NCBI RefSeq assembly: GCF_003628145.1
Contig: NZ_RBZV01000002.1
Location: forward strand, 434,001-498,000
DNA from: Trinickia fusca
GTDB lineage: Bacteria > Pseudomonadota > Gammaproteobacteria > Burkholderiales > Burkholderiaceae
DNA length: 64,000 nucleotides
Direction of reading: 5' to 3'
Shown here: one piece after another, positions 13,490 to 23,307 of the stretch
Numbering within the stretch: the stretch's first letter is position 1
Layout: every line of letters starts with the position of its first letter
Notes under the pieces: generated by a model
Told to the model about the DNA's origin: nothing
Databases searched by the model: none
The model's input: the letters and a program-made list of their open reading frames with translations, nothing else
Program-made: the position numbers and the translations under genes

Positions 13490-14099
13490 GCTCACGCTCG
13501 CCCTCACCCTCATCGAAGCGGTCGCGATTCTGGCGTACGCGATCTCGGGTTTCATCGAAGCGCGCAAGCGCCGGCTCGACGCGGTCGGCACGTTTCTCGT
13601 CGGCTTCGCCACGGCATTCGGCGGCGGCACCGTGCGCGATGTGCTGCTCGAGCACCGGCCTTTCTACTGGGTCGAGCACCAGACCTACGTGATCGTGCTG
13701 TTCGTCGCGTCGCTGTTCGCGCCGTTCGTGCTGCGCACGCTCTCGCGCCTGTTTTCCGAGCGCGCGTTGCTCGTGGCCGATGCAATCGGGCTGGGCCTGT
13801 TCAGCATCTCGGGCACGTCGATCGCGCTCGAGGCGGGCATGCCGGCATTCACGGCGACTCTGATGGGCGTTGCGACGGGCGTGTTCGGCGGCCTCATTCG
13901 CGACGTGCTCTGCAATGTCGTCCCGCTGATCCTGCGCGATTCGCGCCCTTACGCCACCTGTGCGTTCGCGGGCTGCTGGCTGTATCTGCTACTCGACCAC
14001 TTCGATGTCGATTCGGTCTACAGCCTCATCATCGCCACCGCGTTCATCCTCATTGCGAGGCTCGTGACGTTCAAGCTCAACGTGCGGCTGCCGCATTGA
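13479..14099 (+). CDS. Trimeric intracellular cation (TRIC, UPF0126) channel family membrane protein
   Basis: A 206-residue inner-membrane protein with seven predicted hydrophobic segments arranged as two repeats. Each repeat has a glycine-rich kinked helix: ATAFGGGTVRDVLL and ATGVFGGLIRDVL. This duplication is the signature of the prokaryotic TRIC/YicG family, which forms homotrimeric monovalent-cation channels. GTG at 13479, preceded by a GGAG-like site, overlaps the end of the Smr gene; starts further upstream would run through the Smr reading frame. Confidence 0.88.
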   Translation: MHPRLTLALTLIEAVAILAYAISGFIEARKRRLDAVGTFLVGFATAFGGGTVRDVLLEHRPFYWVEHQTYVIVLFVASLFAPFVLRTLSRLFSERALLVADAIGLGLFSISGTSIALEAGMPAFTATLMGVATGVFGGLIRDVLCNVVPLILRDSRPYATCAFAGCWLYLLLDHFDVDSVYSLIIATAFILIARLVTFKLNVRLPH

Positions 14100-14105
14100 A
14101 AGGGA

Positions 14106-14131
14106 ACGGCGAGCCCGGGCGGGCTCGCCGT
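14106..14131. terminator. Bidirectional hairpin between the TRIC channel and gtsD
   Basis: Perfect 11-base stem acggcgagccc/gggctcgccgt with a four-base loop sits between two convergent genes. T runs are weak on both sides, so it is called mainly from position and stem strength. Confidence 0.55.
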
Positions 14132-14142
14132 CAAAAGACCGA

Positions 14143-15261
14143 TCAGGCGATGCGCGCCTCGGTGGACGGATCGAACAACACGGCCTTGGAAACATCGAAC
14201 AGCAGCGGCATCGTCTGCAACGGCTGCGGATTCGCGGCCGGGTGCACGCGGCTGACGGTGCGCTTGCCGTTGACCTGCGCGAACACGAGCGTATCGGGGC
14301 CCGTAGGCTCGATCACGTCGACCTTCACGTCGATCTGCTGAAGTGCCTCGCCTTGGCCGTTGTGCGCGCTGCGGGCATCGGTGATGCGCTCGGGCCGCAG
14401 GCCGAGGATCACCTGACGGCCGACATGGCTCTTCACGCGAGCCGCGTCGAAGGGCAGGTTCAGCACGCCGCGCATCACGCCCGTGTCGATCTCGATGCCG
14501 ATGCCGGCGCCCTGCTCCACGAGCTTGCCTTCGATGAAGTTCATCGGCGGTGCGCCGATGAAGCCGGCCACGAACAGGTTCGACGGCGAATCGTAGATGT
14601 CCTGCGGCGCACCGAACTGCTGCACGACGCCGTCCTTCATCACGGCGATGCGGTCGCCGAGCGTCATCGCCTCGATCTGATCGTGCGTGACGTAGACGAT
14701 CGTCGTGCCGAGACGCTGATGCAGCAGCTTGATCTCGGAGCGCATCTCGATGCGCAGCTTCGCGTCGAGGTTCGAGAGCGGTTCGTCGAACAGGAACATG
14801 ACGGGATCGCGCGCGAGCGCACGGCCCATCGCGACGCGCTGACGCTGGCCGCCCGAGAGCTGGCCCGGCTTGCGATCGAGCAGGTGCTGGATTTGCAGCA
14901 TCTGCGAAACACGCTCGACGATCTGCTGTTGCTCCTGCTTCGGCACCTTGCGGATGTTCAGCCCAAACGAGATGTTCTCGCGCACCGTCATCGACGGATA
15001 GAGCGCGTACGACTGGAACACCATCGCAATGTCGCGATCCTTCGGCGAAAGATCGTTGACGAGTTTGCCGTCGATGCGGATTTCGCCCTTGGTCACCGTC
15101 TCGAGGCCGGCGATCATGTTGAGCAGCGTGGACTTCCCGCACCCTGAGCCGCCGACGAGAATCAGGAACTGACCGTCCTCGATCTCGATGTCGACGCCCT
15201 TCAGGACGGGCACGCCGTTCGGATAGGTCTTGTATACGTCGCGGATGGAAAGGCTTGCCAT
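14143..15261 (-). CDS. gtsD: Sugar ABC transporter ATP-binding protein (GtsD/UgpC/MalK type)
   Basis: A 372-residue ABC ATPase of the carbohydrate CUT1 class. Walker A is GGSGCGKSTLLNM (about 37-49), the signature is LSGGQRQRVAMGRAL, and Walker B is VMFLFDEPLSNLDA. The C-terminal regulatory OB-type domain (TOBE) contains VILGLRPERITDA. Pipelines often name this protein UgpC, but its place after two permeases and a glucose-type binding protein, opposite zwf, fits a glucose/mannose importer. Last gene of the minus-strand gts operon. Confidence 0.93.
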   Translation of the reverse strand: MASLSIRDVYKTYPNGVPVLKGVDIEIEDGQFLILVGGSGCGKSTLLNMIAGLETVTKGEIRIDGKLVNDLSPKDRDIAMVFQSYALYPSMTVRENISFGLNIRKVPKQEQQQIVERVSQMLQIQHLLDRKPGQLSGGQRQRVAMGRALARDPVMFLFDEPLSNLDAKLRIEMRSEIKLLHQRLGTTIVYVTHDQIEAMTLGDRIAVMKDGVVQQFGAPQDIYDSPSNLFVAGFIGAPPMNFIEGKLVEQGAGIGIEIDTGVMRGVLNLPFDAARVKSHVGRQVILGLRPERITDARSAHNGQGEALQQIDVKVDVIEPTGPDTLVFAQVNGKRTVSRVHPAANPQPLQTMPLLFDVSKAVLFDPSTEARIA

Positions 15262-15349
15262 GCTGAGAATCCTTTAATCTGCTGTGCAGCTTTCGAGAAT
15301 GCGTTGCACTACTTGCGCGAGCCTCGCGAGTGAAGCGAGGCTCCCTCGT

Positions 15350-16207
15350 TCAACCCTTCACCGCGCCCGCCGTCAGGCCGCGCACGAAGTAACGGCCGGC
15401 GATCACGTAGACGAGCAGCGTCGGCAGCGCCGCGATGATCGCGCCCGCCATGTCGACGTTGTATTCCTTCACGCCCGTCGACGTATTCACGAGGTTGTTC
15501 AGCGCCACGGTAATCGGCATCGAATCGACGCCCGAGAACACGATACCGAACAGGAAGTCGTTCCAAATCTGCGTGAATTGCCAGATCAAGCACACCATGA
15601 AGATCGGCAGCGACACGGGCAGCAAGATACGCAGGAAGATCGTGAAGAAACCCGCGCCGTCGATGCGCGCGGCCTTGACGAGTTCGGCTGGCACGCTGAC
15701 GTAGAAGTTGCGGAAGAACATCGTCGTGAACGCGATGCCGTAGACCACGTGCACGACGACGAGGCCCGTGATCGTGTTCGAGATGCCGACGAAGCCGAGC
15801 AGACGCGCCATCGGCAGCAGGATCGTCTGGAACGGGATGAAGCAGCCGACGAGCAGCATCGTGAAGAGCGCGTCGGCGCCACGGAAACGCCAGTGCGTGA
15901 GCACGTAGCCGTTGAACGCACCGATGATCGACGAGATGAACACGGCAGGAATCACCATGCGCACCGAGTTCAGGAAGAACGGCTTCATGCCGTCGCAGCG
16001 CACGCCGGTACAGGCTTCGCTCCACGCCTTCACCCACGGGGCGAAGGTCCAGTGCGACGGCGGCGTCAGCAGGTTGCCCGTGCGCAGCTCGTTGATGTCC
16101 TTGAACGACGTCGACAACATCACGTAGATCGGGAACAGGAAGTACAGCGCAAACAGCAGCAGAGCCGCATAGATGACCGCGCGACTGATCGTCAGCTTAG
16201 GCTGCAT
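15350..16207 (-). CDS. gtsC: Sugar ABC transporter permease (GtsC/MalG type)
   Basis: A 285-residue inner-membrane protein with six predicted helices. The cytoplasmic EAA loop near residues 175-195 (ELVKAARIDGAGFFTIFLRI) couples to the ATPase. It resembles MalG-type permeases, which pair with a MalF-type partner. The ATG at 16207 lies inside the end of gtsB (11-base overlap), which argues for translational coupling. Ends 88 bases before gtsD. Confidence 0.93.
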   Translation of the reverse strand: MQPKLTISRAVIYAALLLFALYFLFPIYVMLSTSFKDINELRTGNLLTPPSHWTFAPWVKAWSEACTGVRCDGMKPFFLNSVRMVIPAVFISSIIGAFNGYVLTHWRFRGADALFTMLLVGCFIPFQTILLPMARLLGFVGISNTITGLVVVHVVYGIAFTTMFFRNFYVSVPAELVKAARIDGAGFFTIFLRILLPVSLPIFMVCLIWQFTQIWNDFLFGIVFSGVDSMPITVALNNLVNTSTGVKEYNVDMAGAIIAALPTLLVYVIAGRYFVRGLTAGAVKG

Positions 16208-17138
16208 TGCGGGTGCTCCTCGATTCCAGATACATGAGCGGCACGAGCACCGCGACGACGGTGGCCAGCATCATCATCGACGACGCCGCGCCGACGCCGA
16301 GCTGCCCACGGTTGAACGAGAACGTGTACATGAAGATGGCCGGCAGCGACGACGACGTGCCGGGACCACCCGCCGTCAGCGCGACGACGAGGTCGAACGT
16401 CTTGATCGCGATGTGGCACAGGATCAGGAGCACCGAGAAGAACACGGGCCGCATGCTCGGAATCACGATCTTGCGGTAGATCGTCGGCAGCGTCGCGCCG
16501 TCGACCTGGGCGGCCTTGAAGATTTCGGCATCGACGCCGCGCAGGCCCGCGAGAAACAGCGCCATCACGAAGCCCGTCGATTGCCAGACGGCCGCGATCA
16601 CGATACAGAAGATGGCCTTGTCGGGATCGTCGAGCCAGTCGAACGAAAAGCTGGTCCAGCCCCAGTCGTGCATGACCTTCTCGAGACCGAGGCCCGGATT
16701 CAGAATCCACTGCCAGGCCGTGCCGGTCACGATGAACGACAGTGCCATCGGGTAGAGGAACACGGCGCGCAGCGCGCCTTCGTTGCGAATCTTCTGATCG
16801 AGGAGAATCGCGAGAAAGAGACCGAGCCCGACGCACACGCCGATGAACGGGATGGCGAACCAGCCGAGGTTCTTGGCCGAGGTCCACCACACGTCGTTCT
16901 CGAACAATTCGGAATACCGCTGGAGGCCGGCGAACCCGTAGTTCGGCATCAGCCGCGAATTGGACAGCGACAGATAACCGGTGATCAGAATGAAGCCGTA
17001 GACGAACACCAGGCTGATCGCCACGCTCGGTGCGAGCACGAGCTTGGGAATCCAGCGATCGGCGAGCGCCGCCAGCGACGACGTGCCGCGAGGCGCGGGT
17101 GCGACGTTCTTGTCGTTGCCGCTAAGAGAGGCAGCCAC
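16197..17138 (-). CDS. gtsB: Sugar ABC transporter permease (GtsB/MalF type)
   Basis: A 313-residue permease with about six membrane helices and the EAA loop EIFKAAQVDGATLPTIYRKI. I set the start at the GTG at 17138 because AGGAG lies eight bases upstream. A longer in-frame extension to 17255 would be a Pro/His-rich segment lacking homology and would run into the intercistronic hairpin. It is the partner of GtsC in the membrane channel. Confidence 0.9.
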   Translation of the reverse strand: MAASLSGNDKNVAPAPRGTSSLAALADRWIPKLVLAPSVAISLVFVYGFILITGYLSLSNSRLMPNYGFAGLQRYSELFENDVWWTSAKNLGWFAIPFIGVCVGLGLFLAILLDQKIRNEGALRAVFLYPMALSFIVTGTAWQWILNPGLGLEKVMHDWGWTSFSFDWLDDPDKAIFCIVIAAVWQSTGFVMALFLAGLRGVDAEIFKAAQVDGATLPTIYRKIVIPSMRPVFFSVLLILCHIAIKTFDLVVALTAGGPGTSSSLPAIFMYTFSFNRGQLGVGAASSMMMLATVVAVLVPLMYLESRSTRNAA

Positions 17139-17167
17139 TGCTCTACTCCTATGCAAAGCTAAAAACT

Positions 17168-17220
17168 TGCCTGCCGGCCCACCCGGCGATCCCGAAACGC
17201 GATGCGCGGGCGGACAGGCA
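17168..17220 (-). other. Intercistronic hairpin between gtsA and gtsB
   Basis: Inverted repeat tgcctg/caggca encloses further GC-rich complementarity in the 141 bases between the binding-protein gene and the permease. Such structures often stabilise the upstream mRNA segment so that binding protein is made in excess. That role is an inference here. Confidence 0.4.
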
Positions 17221-17279
17221 TGGGGTGATGCGAACGGCGGCTCAGCACGATGCACCGCGCCGCCCGATGCCCGCTTCGC

Positions 17280-18527
17280 TTACTTCGTCTTCGCCGCCTT
17301 CGCGAGCGCCTGCACCGCGCTCTTGGAGTCTTGCGACGAGTTCATGAACTTCGTGACGACGTCGGAGATCGCGCCGGCCGTTGCGTCGGACTGCGCCATG
17401 CCGTGCGCGAGCGACGGCACGTAGCCGCCGGCCTGGATGGCCGCCTGCTCATCCGCGTACGACTTCTTCGCGCAGTCGTCGAACTTGGCCATCGACACGC
17501 CGAGGCGCACCGGGACCGAACCCTTGTTCAGGCTGAACTGCTCCTGGAACTCCGGGCTCATGATGGTCTTGGCCATGGCGAGCTGGCCCGGCGTCGCCGC
17601 CTTCTGGCCCTTCTGCTGGAAGAACACGAACGAGTCGACGTTGAACGTGTAGGCCTTGTCCGTACCCGGCACCGGCGCGCAGAGGTAGTCGCTGCCCGCC
17701 TTCTTGTTCGCGTTCGCGAACTCGCCCTTGGCCCAGTCGCCCATGAACTGCATGCCGGCCTTGTTGTTGATGACCATCGCCGTCGCGAGGTTCCAGTCAC
17801 GGCCCGTGCGGCCCGTGTCGAAGTAGCCCTGGATCTTGCGCACCGTGTCGAACACTTGAAGCATCTTGTCCGAGGTCAACGTCTTCTGGTCGAGGTCGAC
17901 GAGCGCCTTCTTATAGAAATCGGCGCCTTGCGACAGCACGACGTCTTCCCACAGCGTGAGGTCTTGCCACGGCTGACCGCCCATCGCGATCGGCATGATG
18001 CCTGCGGCCTTCATCTTGTCGGCCACGGCGAAGAACTCGGGCCACGTCGTCGGCACCTTGCCGCCGGCCTTGTCGAGCGCAGCCTTGTTGATATAGAGCC
18101 AGTTCACGCGATGCACCGAGAATGGTGCGGCGACGTAGTGGCCGTCGGCTTGCATGATCTTGTCGATCTGCGGCGGCAGATTCTTCTTCCAGTCGCCCGC
18201 GGCCTGATCGATGTTGACGAGCACGCCCTGGTCAGCCCAGTCCTTGATCAGCGGACCCTTGATCTGCGCGGCGGTCGGCGCGTTGCCCGAGATCACCTGC
18301 GTCTTGAGCGCGGTCATCGCCGCCGCGCCGGCACCGCCCGCGACCGCGAAGTCCTTCCACGTGTAGCCCTGCTTGGTCATGTCGTCCTTCAGCACGCCGA
18401 CGGCTTTCGACTCGCCGCCCGACGTCCACCAATGCAGCACTTCAACGGACTCGGCCGCCTGCGCCGCCGAGATGCCGGCCATCAGCCCCGTAGCGCACAG
18501 TGCAGCCATGATCGCGCGAACTTTCAT
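17280..18527 (-). CDS. gtsA: Glucose/mannose-type ABC transporter substrate-binding protein (GtsA)
   Basis: A 415-residue periplasmic binding protein. A signal peptide (about 1-24, cleaved after AQA) is followed by SVEVLHWWTSGGESKAV. It shares characteristic segments with Pseudomonas GtsA: YTWKDFAVAGG, AQIKGP, HRVNWLYIN, GGQPWQD and MQFMGDWAKGE. These point to glucose as substrate. First gene of the gtsABCD operon, facing away from zwf; the shared upstream region holds a HexR-like palindrome. Confidence 0.93.
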   Translation of the reverse strand: MKVRAIMAALCATGLMAGISAAQAAESVEVLHWWTSGGESKAVGVLKDDMTKQGYTWKDFAVAGGAGAAAMTALKTQVISGNAPTAAQIKGPLIKDWADQGVLVNIDQAAGDWKKNLPPQIDKIMQADGHYVAAPFSVHRVNWLYINKAALDKAGGKVPTTWPEFFAVADKMKAAGIMPIAMGGQPWQDLTLWEDVVLSQGADFYKKALVDLDQKTLTSDKMLQVFDTVRKIQGYFDTGRTGRDWNLATAMVINNKAGMQFMGDWAKGEFANANKKAGSDYLCAPVPGTDKAYTFNVDSFVFFQQKGQKAATPGQLAMAKTIMSPEFQEQFSLNKGSVPVRLGVSMAKFDDCAKKSYADEQAAIQAGGYVPSLAHGMAQSDATAGAISDVVTKFMNSSQDSKSAVQALAKAAKTK

Positions 18528-19025
18528 TCTTTATCTCCTCCGGAACACCTGATCAAGATACGGTCCATCCCTGCTTGAAGTCGCCTGGGAACGGTGGTTG
18601 GGTGAAACAGAACAACAATGGGGTGGCCGAGCCTCGGTGGACGCACGCACGCGCGCCGGCGGGCCGCATGCCCGGCCGGGAAGGCTCTCAGGAAATGAGC
18701 GATTCGCAACTCAACGACTGTCTCCTGTTTTGATTTCGGCCCGCACCGCGTCGCACGGCAAAGGCTCGGGAGGGCTAGCGCATCATGTCACGCATGCGCT
18801 GCTAACATGCAACGCGCAATGCGTCGTGGATGCATTGCGCGCCGCGTTGTTTCGGCGCAAGCGCCGTGCCGCTGCTCGCGGCCACACGCTTTTTGCACTG
18901 AATCAACGCTACCTCTTGATTTGGATTGTAGTTAAACTACAATTCAGTGTCAAAAATATTTTTATCGCGCTACACGCTTGAACGCCGCACCTCTCTAGCA
19001 ACCCTCGACCTTCGGCTCACGACTC
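18528..19025. promoter_or_regulatory. Divergent gtsA/zwf control region
   Basis: About 500 bases without a gene, holding the promoters of the gts operon (leftward) and of zwf-pgl-glk/hexR (rightward). It contains GC-rich inverted repeats (for example gcgcaatgc/gcattgcgc at 18814-18840) and, nearer zwf, the HexR-like palindrome annotated separately. Confidence 0.6.
18926..18942. promoter_or_regulatory. HexR-type operator palindrome upstream of zwf
   Basis: TTGTAGTTAAACTACAA is an 8-1-8 perfect palindrome about 84 bases before the zwf ATG; flanking A and T extend it to 19 bases. HexR proteins (RpiR family) bind TTGT...ACAA palindromes of this form and repress zwf and Entner-Doudoroff genes until the pathway intermediate KDPG is present. 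The regulator is encoded three genes downstream as the Glk-HexR fusion. Confidence 0.75.
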
Positions 19026-20486
19026 ATGCAAATCGACTCAGGCTTCACCTTCGTCCTCTTCGGCGGAACCGGCGATCTGTCGATGCGAAAGATCCTTCCG
19101 GCCCTGTATGAAGCCCACCGTGCGGGCATGCTGTCCGAGCACGGCAAGATCGTCGCGGTCGCGCGCCACGCGGCCGATCGCGACGGCTACATCGAGTGGG
19201 TCAACGGCAACGTCAAGGGCCATGTCGCCAAGAACGGCTTCGACGAAAACGTGTGGCAACGCTTCCTCGAGCGCATCTCTTACGTGAAGCTCGACCTCGG
19301 CAAGCCCGAGGATTTCGTGCTGTTGCGCGACGCGCTCGAAGGCCATGTCGGCACGCGCGTGTTCTATCTCGCGACGGGGCCGTCGCTGTTCGTGCCGATC
19401 TGCCGCGCGCTCGCGTCGGTGGGCTTGAACCAGCACGCGCGCATCGTGCTTGAGAAGCCGCTCGGCTACGATCTGCACTCGTCCAACGCGATCAACGACG
19501 CGGTCGGCGAGATCTTCGCGGAAGATCAGATCTATCGGATCGATCACTACCTCGGCAAGGAGCCCGTGCAGAACCTGCTCGCGCTGCGCTTCGGCAACGC
19601 GCTGTTCGAGCCGCTGTGGCGCCGCGAGTGGGTGGAAAGCATTCAGATCACGATCGCCGAGGAACTCGGTGTCGAAGGCCGCGGCGATTTCTACGACAAC
19701 ACGGGTGCGCTGCGCGACATGGTGCAGAACCACCTGCTGCAGTTGCTCTCGATCGTCGCGATGGAGCCGCCGCACTCGATGGATTCGGACTCCGTGCGCG
19801 ACGAGAAGCTGCGCGTGCTGCGCTCGCTCAAGCCCATCGATACGGCCGACATCGGCAAAGTCGCCGTGCGCGGCCAGTACCACGCGGGCGTGATCAAAGG
19901 CGCCGCGGTCCCGGCCTACGCCACCGAGCATGGCGTGAAGTCGCAGAGCACGACCGAGACATTCGTCGCACTGAAGGTCGAGATCGAGAACTGGCGCTGG
20001 TCGGGCGTGCCGTTCTTCCTGCGCACGGGCAAGCGGCTCGCTGAGCGAGTGGCAGAGATCGTCGTCAACTTCCGCCCCGTGCCGCATTCGGCGCTCGGTG
20101 CGCCGGCACTGCGCCCGGGTGCGAATCGGCTCGTGATCCGCCTGCAGCCGAACGAGTCGATCCGTCTGTACTGCCTCGCCAAGCAGCCCGGCGAAGGCAT
20201 GAACCTAGCCAGCGTGCACCTCGATCTCGCGTTCGACCAGTTCTTCAAGGAAGGCCAGATGGAGGCGTATCAGCGCCTGCTGCTCGACGTGATCAACGGC
20301 CGTCTTGCCCTGTTCGTGCGGCGCGACGAGCAAGAGGCGGCCTGGCGCTGGGTGGAGCCAATCCTCAACGAATGGGTGCAGTCGAACAAGCCGCCCAAGC
20401 CGTACGCATCGGGCACCTGGGGGCCGGCCGCGGCGAGCGCGATGCTCGCGCAGCACGGCACTTGCTGGCTCGAAGAAGAGAACTGA
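19026..20486 (+). CDS. zwf: Glucose-6-phosphate 1-dehydrogenase
   Basis: A 486-residue enzyme oxidising glucose 6-phosphate to 6-phosphogluconolactone with NAD(P)+. It has the nucleotide-binding GGTGDLSMRKILP near the N terminus and the active-site RIDHYLGKEPVQN (catalytic His and substrate-binding Lys), with normal family length. First gene of zwf-pgl-glk/hexR, feeding the Entner-Doudoroff and pentose phosphate pathways. Preceded by the HexR-like operator. Confidence 0.97.
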   Translation: MQIDSGFTFVLFGGTGDLSMRKILPALYEAHRAGMLSEHGKIVAVARHAADRDGYIEWVNGNVKGHVAKNGFDENVWQRFLERISYVKLDLGKPEDFVLLRDALEGHVGTRVFYLATGPSLFVPICRALASVGLNQHARIVLEKPLGYDLHSSNAINDAVGEIFAEDQIYRIDHYLGKEPVQNLLALRFGNALFEPLWRREWVESIQITIAEELGVEGRGDFYDNTGALRDMVQNHLLQLLSIVAMEPPHSMDSDSVRDEKLRVLRSLKPIDTADIGKVAVRGQYHAGVIKGAAVPAYATEHGVKSQSTTETFVALKVEIENWRWSGVPFFLRTGKRLAERVAEIVVNFRPVPHSALGAPALRPGANRLVIRLQPNESIRLYCLAKQPGEGMNLASVHLDLAFDQFFKEGQMEAYQRLLLDVINGRLALFVRRDEQEAAWRWVEPILNEWVQSNKPPKPYASGTWGPAAASAMLAQHGTCWLEEEN

Positions 20487-20570
20487 CGTCGACGAGGCAA
20501 ACTTCCGGTGCGCGACGCGCACCGCGTAGACAAAGTCGAATCGACATACAAAAAGCAGTCTGGAGGAGAA

Positions 20571-21266
20571 GTGATCGAGCTTCACGCTTTTGACGACCAG
20601 TCCGCCCAAACGGGTGCGCTGGCCAAAGCAGTCGGCGACGCGCTCAAGGCGTCGCTGACCGCCACACCTGCCCGCTCCCGCGTCACGCTCGCGGTATCGG
20701 GCGGCACGAGCCCCCGTCCGTTCCTGCAAACGCTGGCCGGCGAGCGCACGCTCGACTGGCGCAACGTCGACGTCACGCTCGTCGACGATCGTTGGGTGCC
20801 CGACCTCGACGTCGCCAGCAACGCCCGCCTCGTGCGCGAAACGCTGCTGCGCGAGCACGCCGCCGACGCGCGCTTTCTTCCGCTCGTCGATGTGGGCACG
20901 ACGCTCGAAGCCCACGTCGCCGCGCTGAACGCCGACCCGGCGCGCGCCCTGCCCCATGTCGCCGTACTGGGCATGGGCGAAGACGGCCATACGGCGTCGC
21001 TGTTCGCCGATGCGCCCGAGTGGCCGCACATTATCGCGCCGAGCGCGGCCCGGTTCGTCGCCGTGCATCCTGGGCAGGCACCGCATGCCCGCGTGAGTCT
21101 GTCGCTGAACGCGCTCGTGCATGTCGAGCGGCTGTTCCTGCTGATCGCCGGCCGCAGCAAGCTCGACGTGCTGAACGCCGCTTGCTCGGCGCCGCAAGAA
21201 AACGCCATCTCGAAGCTGGCAAACGACAAGGGAGTCAGACTCGATGTCTACTGGTGTGCAAACTAA
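20571..21266 (+). CDS. pgl: 6-phosphogluconolactonase
   Basis: A 231-residue enzyme hydrolysing 6-phosphogluconolactone to 6-phosphogluconate. Its motifs are [25 protein letters not shown] and [19 protein letters not shown], all of the DevB/NagB-like family. Start set at the GTG at 20571 because GGAGGAGAA lies immediately upstream; a longer frame back to 20508 has no homology. Its 3' end overlaps the glk-hexR start by 23 bases. Confidence 0.95.
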   Translation: MIELHAFDDQSAQTGALAKAVGDALKASLTATPARSRVTLAVSGGTSPRPFLQTLAGERTLDWRNVDVTLVDDRWVPDLDVASNARLVRETLLREHAADARFLPLVDVGTTLEAHVAALNADPARALPHVAVLGMGEDGHTASLFADAPEWPHIIAPSAARFVAVHPGQAPHARVSLSLNALVHVERLFLLIAGRSKLDVLNAACSAPQENAISKLANDKGVRLDVYWCAN

Positions 21267-23172
21267 AGCAGTTTCGCTTCCCGGCGCACCGCCGCATGCC
21301 GACGGCCCGCGCTTGCTCGCCGACATCGGCGGCACGAATGCGCGCTTTGCACTCGAAACGGCGCCCGGGGACATCTCGCAGATTCGCGTCTATCCGTGCG
21401 CCGAGTACCCGGGCGTCGAGGACGTGCTGCGCAAGTATCTGAAAGACACGAAGATCGGCCGCGTCAATCACGCGGCGATCGCCATCGCGAACCCGGTCGA
21501 CGGCGACCAGGTCAGCATGACCAACCACAACTGGACGTTCTCGATCGAGGCGACGCGTCGCTCGCTCGGCTTCGATACGCTGCTCGTCGTCAACGACTTC
21601 ACGGCGCTCGCCATGGCGCTGCCCGGCCTCACCGATGCGCAGCGCGTGCATATCGGCGGCGGCACGCGGCGCCAGAACAGCGTGATCGGCCTGCTCGGGC
21701 CCGGCACGGGCCTGGGCGTCTCAGGTCTGATTCCCGCCGACGACCGCTGGATCGCACTCGGCAGCGAAGGCGGCCACGCCACGTTCGCTCCGGCGGACGA
21801 GCGCGAGGATCTGGTGCTGCACTATGCGCGCAAGAAGTGGTCGCACGTGTCGTTCGAGCGTGTCGCGGCCGGCCCCGGTATCGAGCTCATCTATCGCGCA
21901 CTGGCCGCCCGCGACAAGAAACGCGTGCCCGCCTCGCTCGATCCGGCCGATGTCGTCACGCGCGCCCTGGCCGGCGAGCCGCTCGCCGCAGAAGCGGTCG
22001 ACTGCTTCTGCGGCATTCTCGGCACGTTCGCGGGCAACATCGCCGTCACGCTTGGCGCGCTCGGTGGCATCTATATCGGCGGCGGTGTGGTGCCCAAGCT
22101 CGGCGAGTTCTTCGCCCGGTCGTCGTTCCGCCAGCGCTTCGAGGCGAAGGGGCGCTTCGAAGCCTATCTCGCCAACGTACCGACCTACGTCATCACGGCC
22201 GACTATCCGGCATTCCTCGGCGTGTCGGCAATCCTGGCCGAACAGCTGTCGAACCGCACGGGCGCAAGCGGCTCGGCCGTCTTCGAACGCATCCGCCAGA
22301 TGCGCGACGCGCTGACGCCGGCCGAGCGCCGCGTAGCCGATCTCGCACTGAACCACCCGCGTTCGATCATCAGCGATCCGATCGTCGACATCGCGCGCAA
22401 AGCCGATGTGAGCCAGCCCACGGTGATTCGCTTCTGCCGCTCGCTCGGCTGCCAGGGCTTGTCCGATTTCAAGCTCAAGCTGGCCACGGGCCTCACGGGC
22501 ACGATTCCGGTCAGCCACAGCCAGGTTCACCTTGGCGACACGGCGACCGACTTCGGCGCGAAGGTGCTCGACAATACGGTGTCGGCGATCCTGCAGTTGC
22601 GCGAGCATCTGAACTTCGAGCACGTCGAGCGTGCGATCGACCTGCTCAACGGCGCGCGCCGCATCGAGTTCTACGGGCTCGGCAACTCGAACATCGTCGC
22701 GCAGGACGCGCACTACAAGTTCTTTCGCTTCGGCATCCCGACGATCGCCTACGGCGACCTCTATATGCAGGCCGCCTCGGCCGCACTGCTCGGCAAGGGC
22801 GACGTCATCGTCGCGGTGTCGAAGTCAGGCCGCGCGCCGGAACTGCTACGCGTGCTCGACGTCGCCATGCAGGCCGGCGCGCAGGTAATCGCGATCACCT
22901 CGAGCAACACGCCGCTCGCCAAGCGGGCGACGGTGGCGCTCGAGACCGATCACATCGAGATTCGCGAGTCGCAGTTGTCGATGATTTCACGCATCCTGCA
23001 TCTCGTGATGATCGACATTCTGGCGGTGGGCGTTGCAATTCGCCGGGCCGCGCCCAGTACGGACGTGACCAAGGCGGTTGCCAAGGCACGCTCGACGAGT
23101 ACCGACGACGCGGTCGCCGTGCTCGATTGGCTCAGCCATGGCGCGGGCGCCCCCTCCTCGGCCACCGACTAG
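21244..23172 (+). CDS. glk: Bifunctional glucokinase / HexR-type RpiR-family regulator
   Basis: A 642-residue fusion. Residues about 22-335 are glucokinase of the bacterial Glk family ([42 protein letters not shown]), phosphorylating glucose with ATP. Residues about 341-420 are an RpiR-type HTH ([30 protein letters not shown]). Residues about 465-600 are a SIS sugar-phosphate-binding domain ([28 protein letters not shown]). Elsewhere Glk and HexR are separate proteins; the fusion is characteristic of Burkholderia relatives. It probably binds the palindrome upstream of zwf. ATG at 21244 overlaps pgl. Confidence 0.95.
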   Translation: MSTGVQTKAVSLPGAPPHADGPRLLADIGGTNARFALETAPGDISQIRVYPCAEYPGVEDVLRKYLKDTKIGRVNHAAIAIANPVDGDQVSMTNHNWTFSIEATRRSLGFDTLLVVNDFTALAMALPGLTDAQRVHIGGGTRRQNSVIGLLGPGTGLGVSGLIPADDRWIALGSEGGHATFAPADEREDLVLHYARKKWSHVSFERVAAGPGIELIYRALAARDKKRVPASLDPADVVTRALAGEPLAAEAVDCFCGILGTFAGNIAVTLGALGGIYIGGGVVPKLGEFFARSSFRQRFEAKGRFEAYLANVPTYVITADYPAFLGVSAILAEQLSNRTGASGSAVFERIRQMRDALTPAERRVADLALNHPRSIISDPIVDIARKADVSQPTVIRFCRSLGCQGLSDFKLKLATGLTGTIPVSHSQVHLGDTATDFGAKVLDNTVSAILQLREHLNFEHVERAIDLLNGARRIEFYGLGNSNIVAQDAHYKFFRFGIPTIAYGDLYMQAASAALLGKGDVIVAVSKSGRAPELLRVLDVAMQAGAQVIAITSSNTPLAKRATVALETDHIEIRESQLSMISRILHLVMIDILAVGVAIRRAAPSTDVTKAVAKARSTSTDDAVAVLDWLSHGAGAPSSATD

Positions 23173-23275
23173 CCGAGGGCCACGCCTCAAGCAAACCCTC
23201 ATACGAAACGCCGCACGCGCGACTACACTGACCTTGCCGACGTTCGCCACGATCGCCGGCTTTTCATCGAATTTG

Positions 23276-23307
23276 GACCCGCCCGGACACCGCGCGGGTC
23301 TTTTTTT
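23276..23307 (+). terminator. Terminator of the zwf-pgl-glk/hexR operon
   Basis: Stem gacccgc/gcgggtc followed by seven T residues, 103 bases after the glk-hexR stop. Confidence 0.85.

Noticed and set aside
21396-23231. 611-residue frame overlapping the glk-hexR fusion in another frame
   Set aside because: Arg-rich translation without domains; the fused glucokinase/HexR frame is fully supported by motifs.
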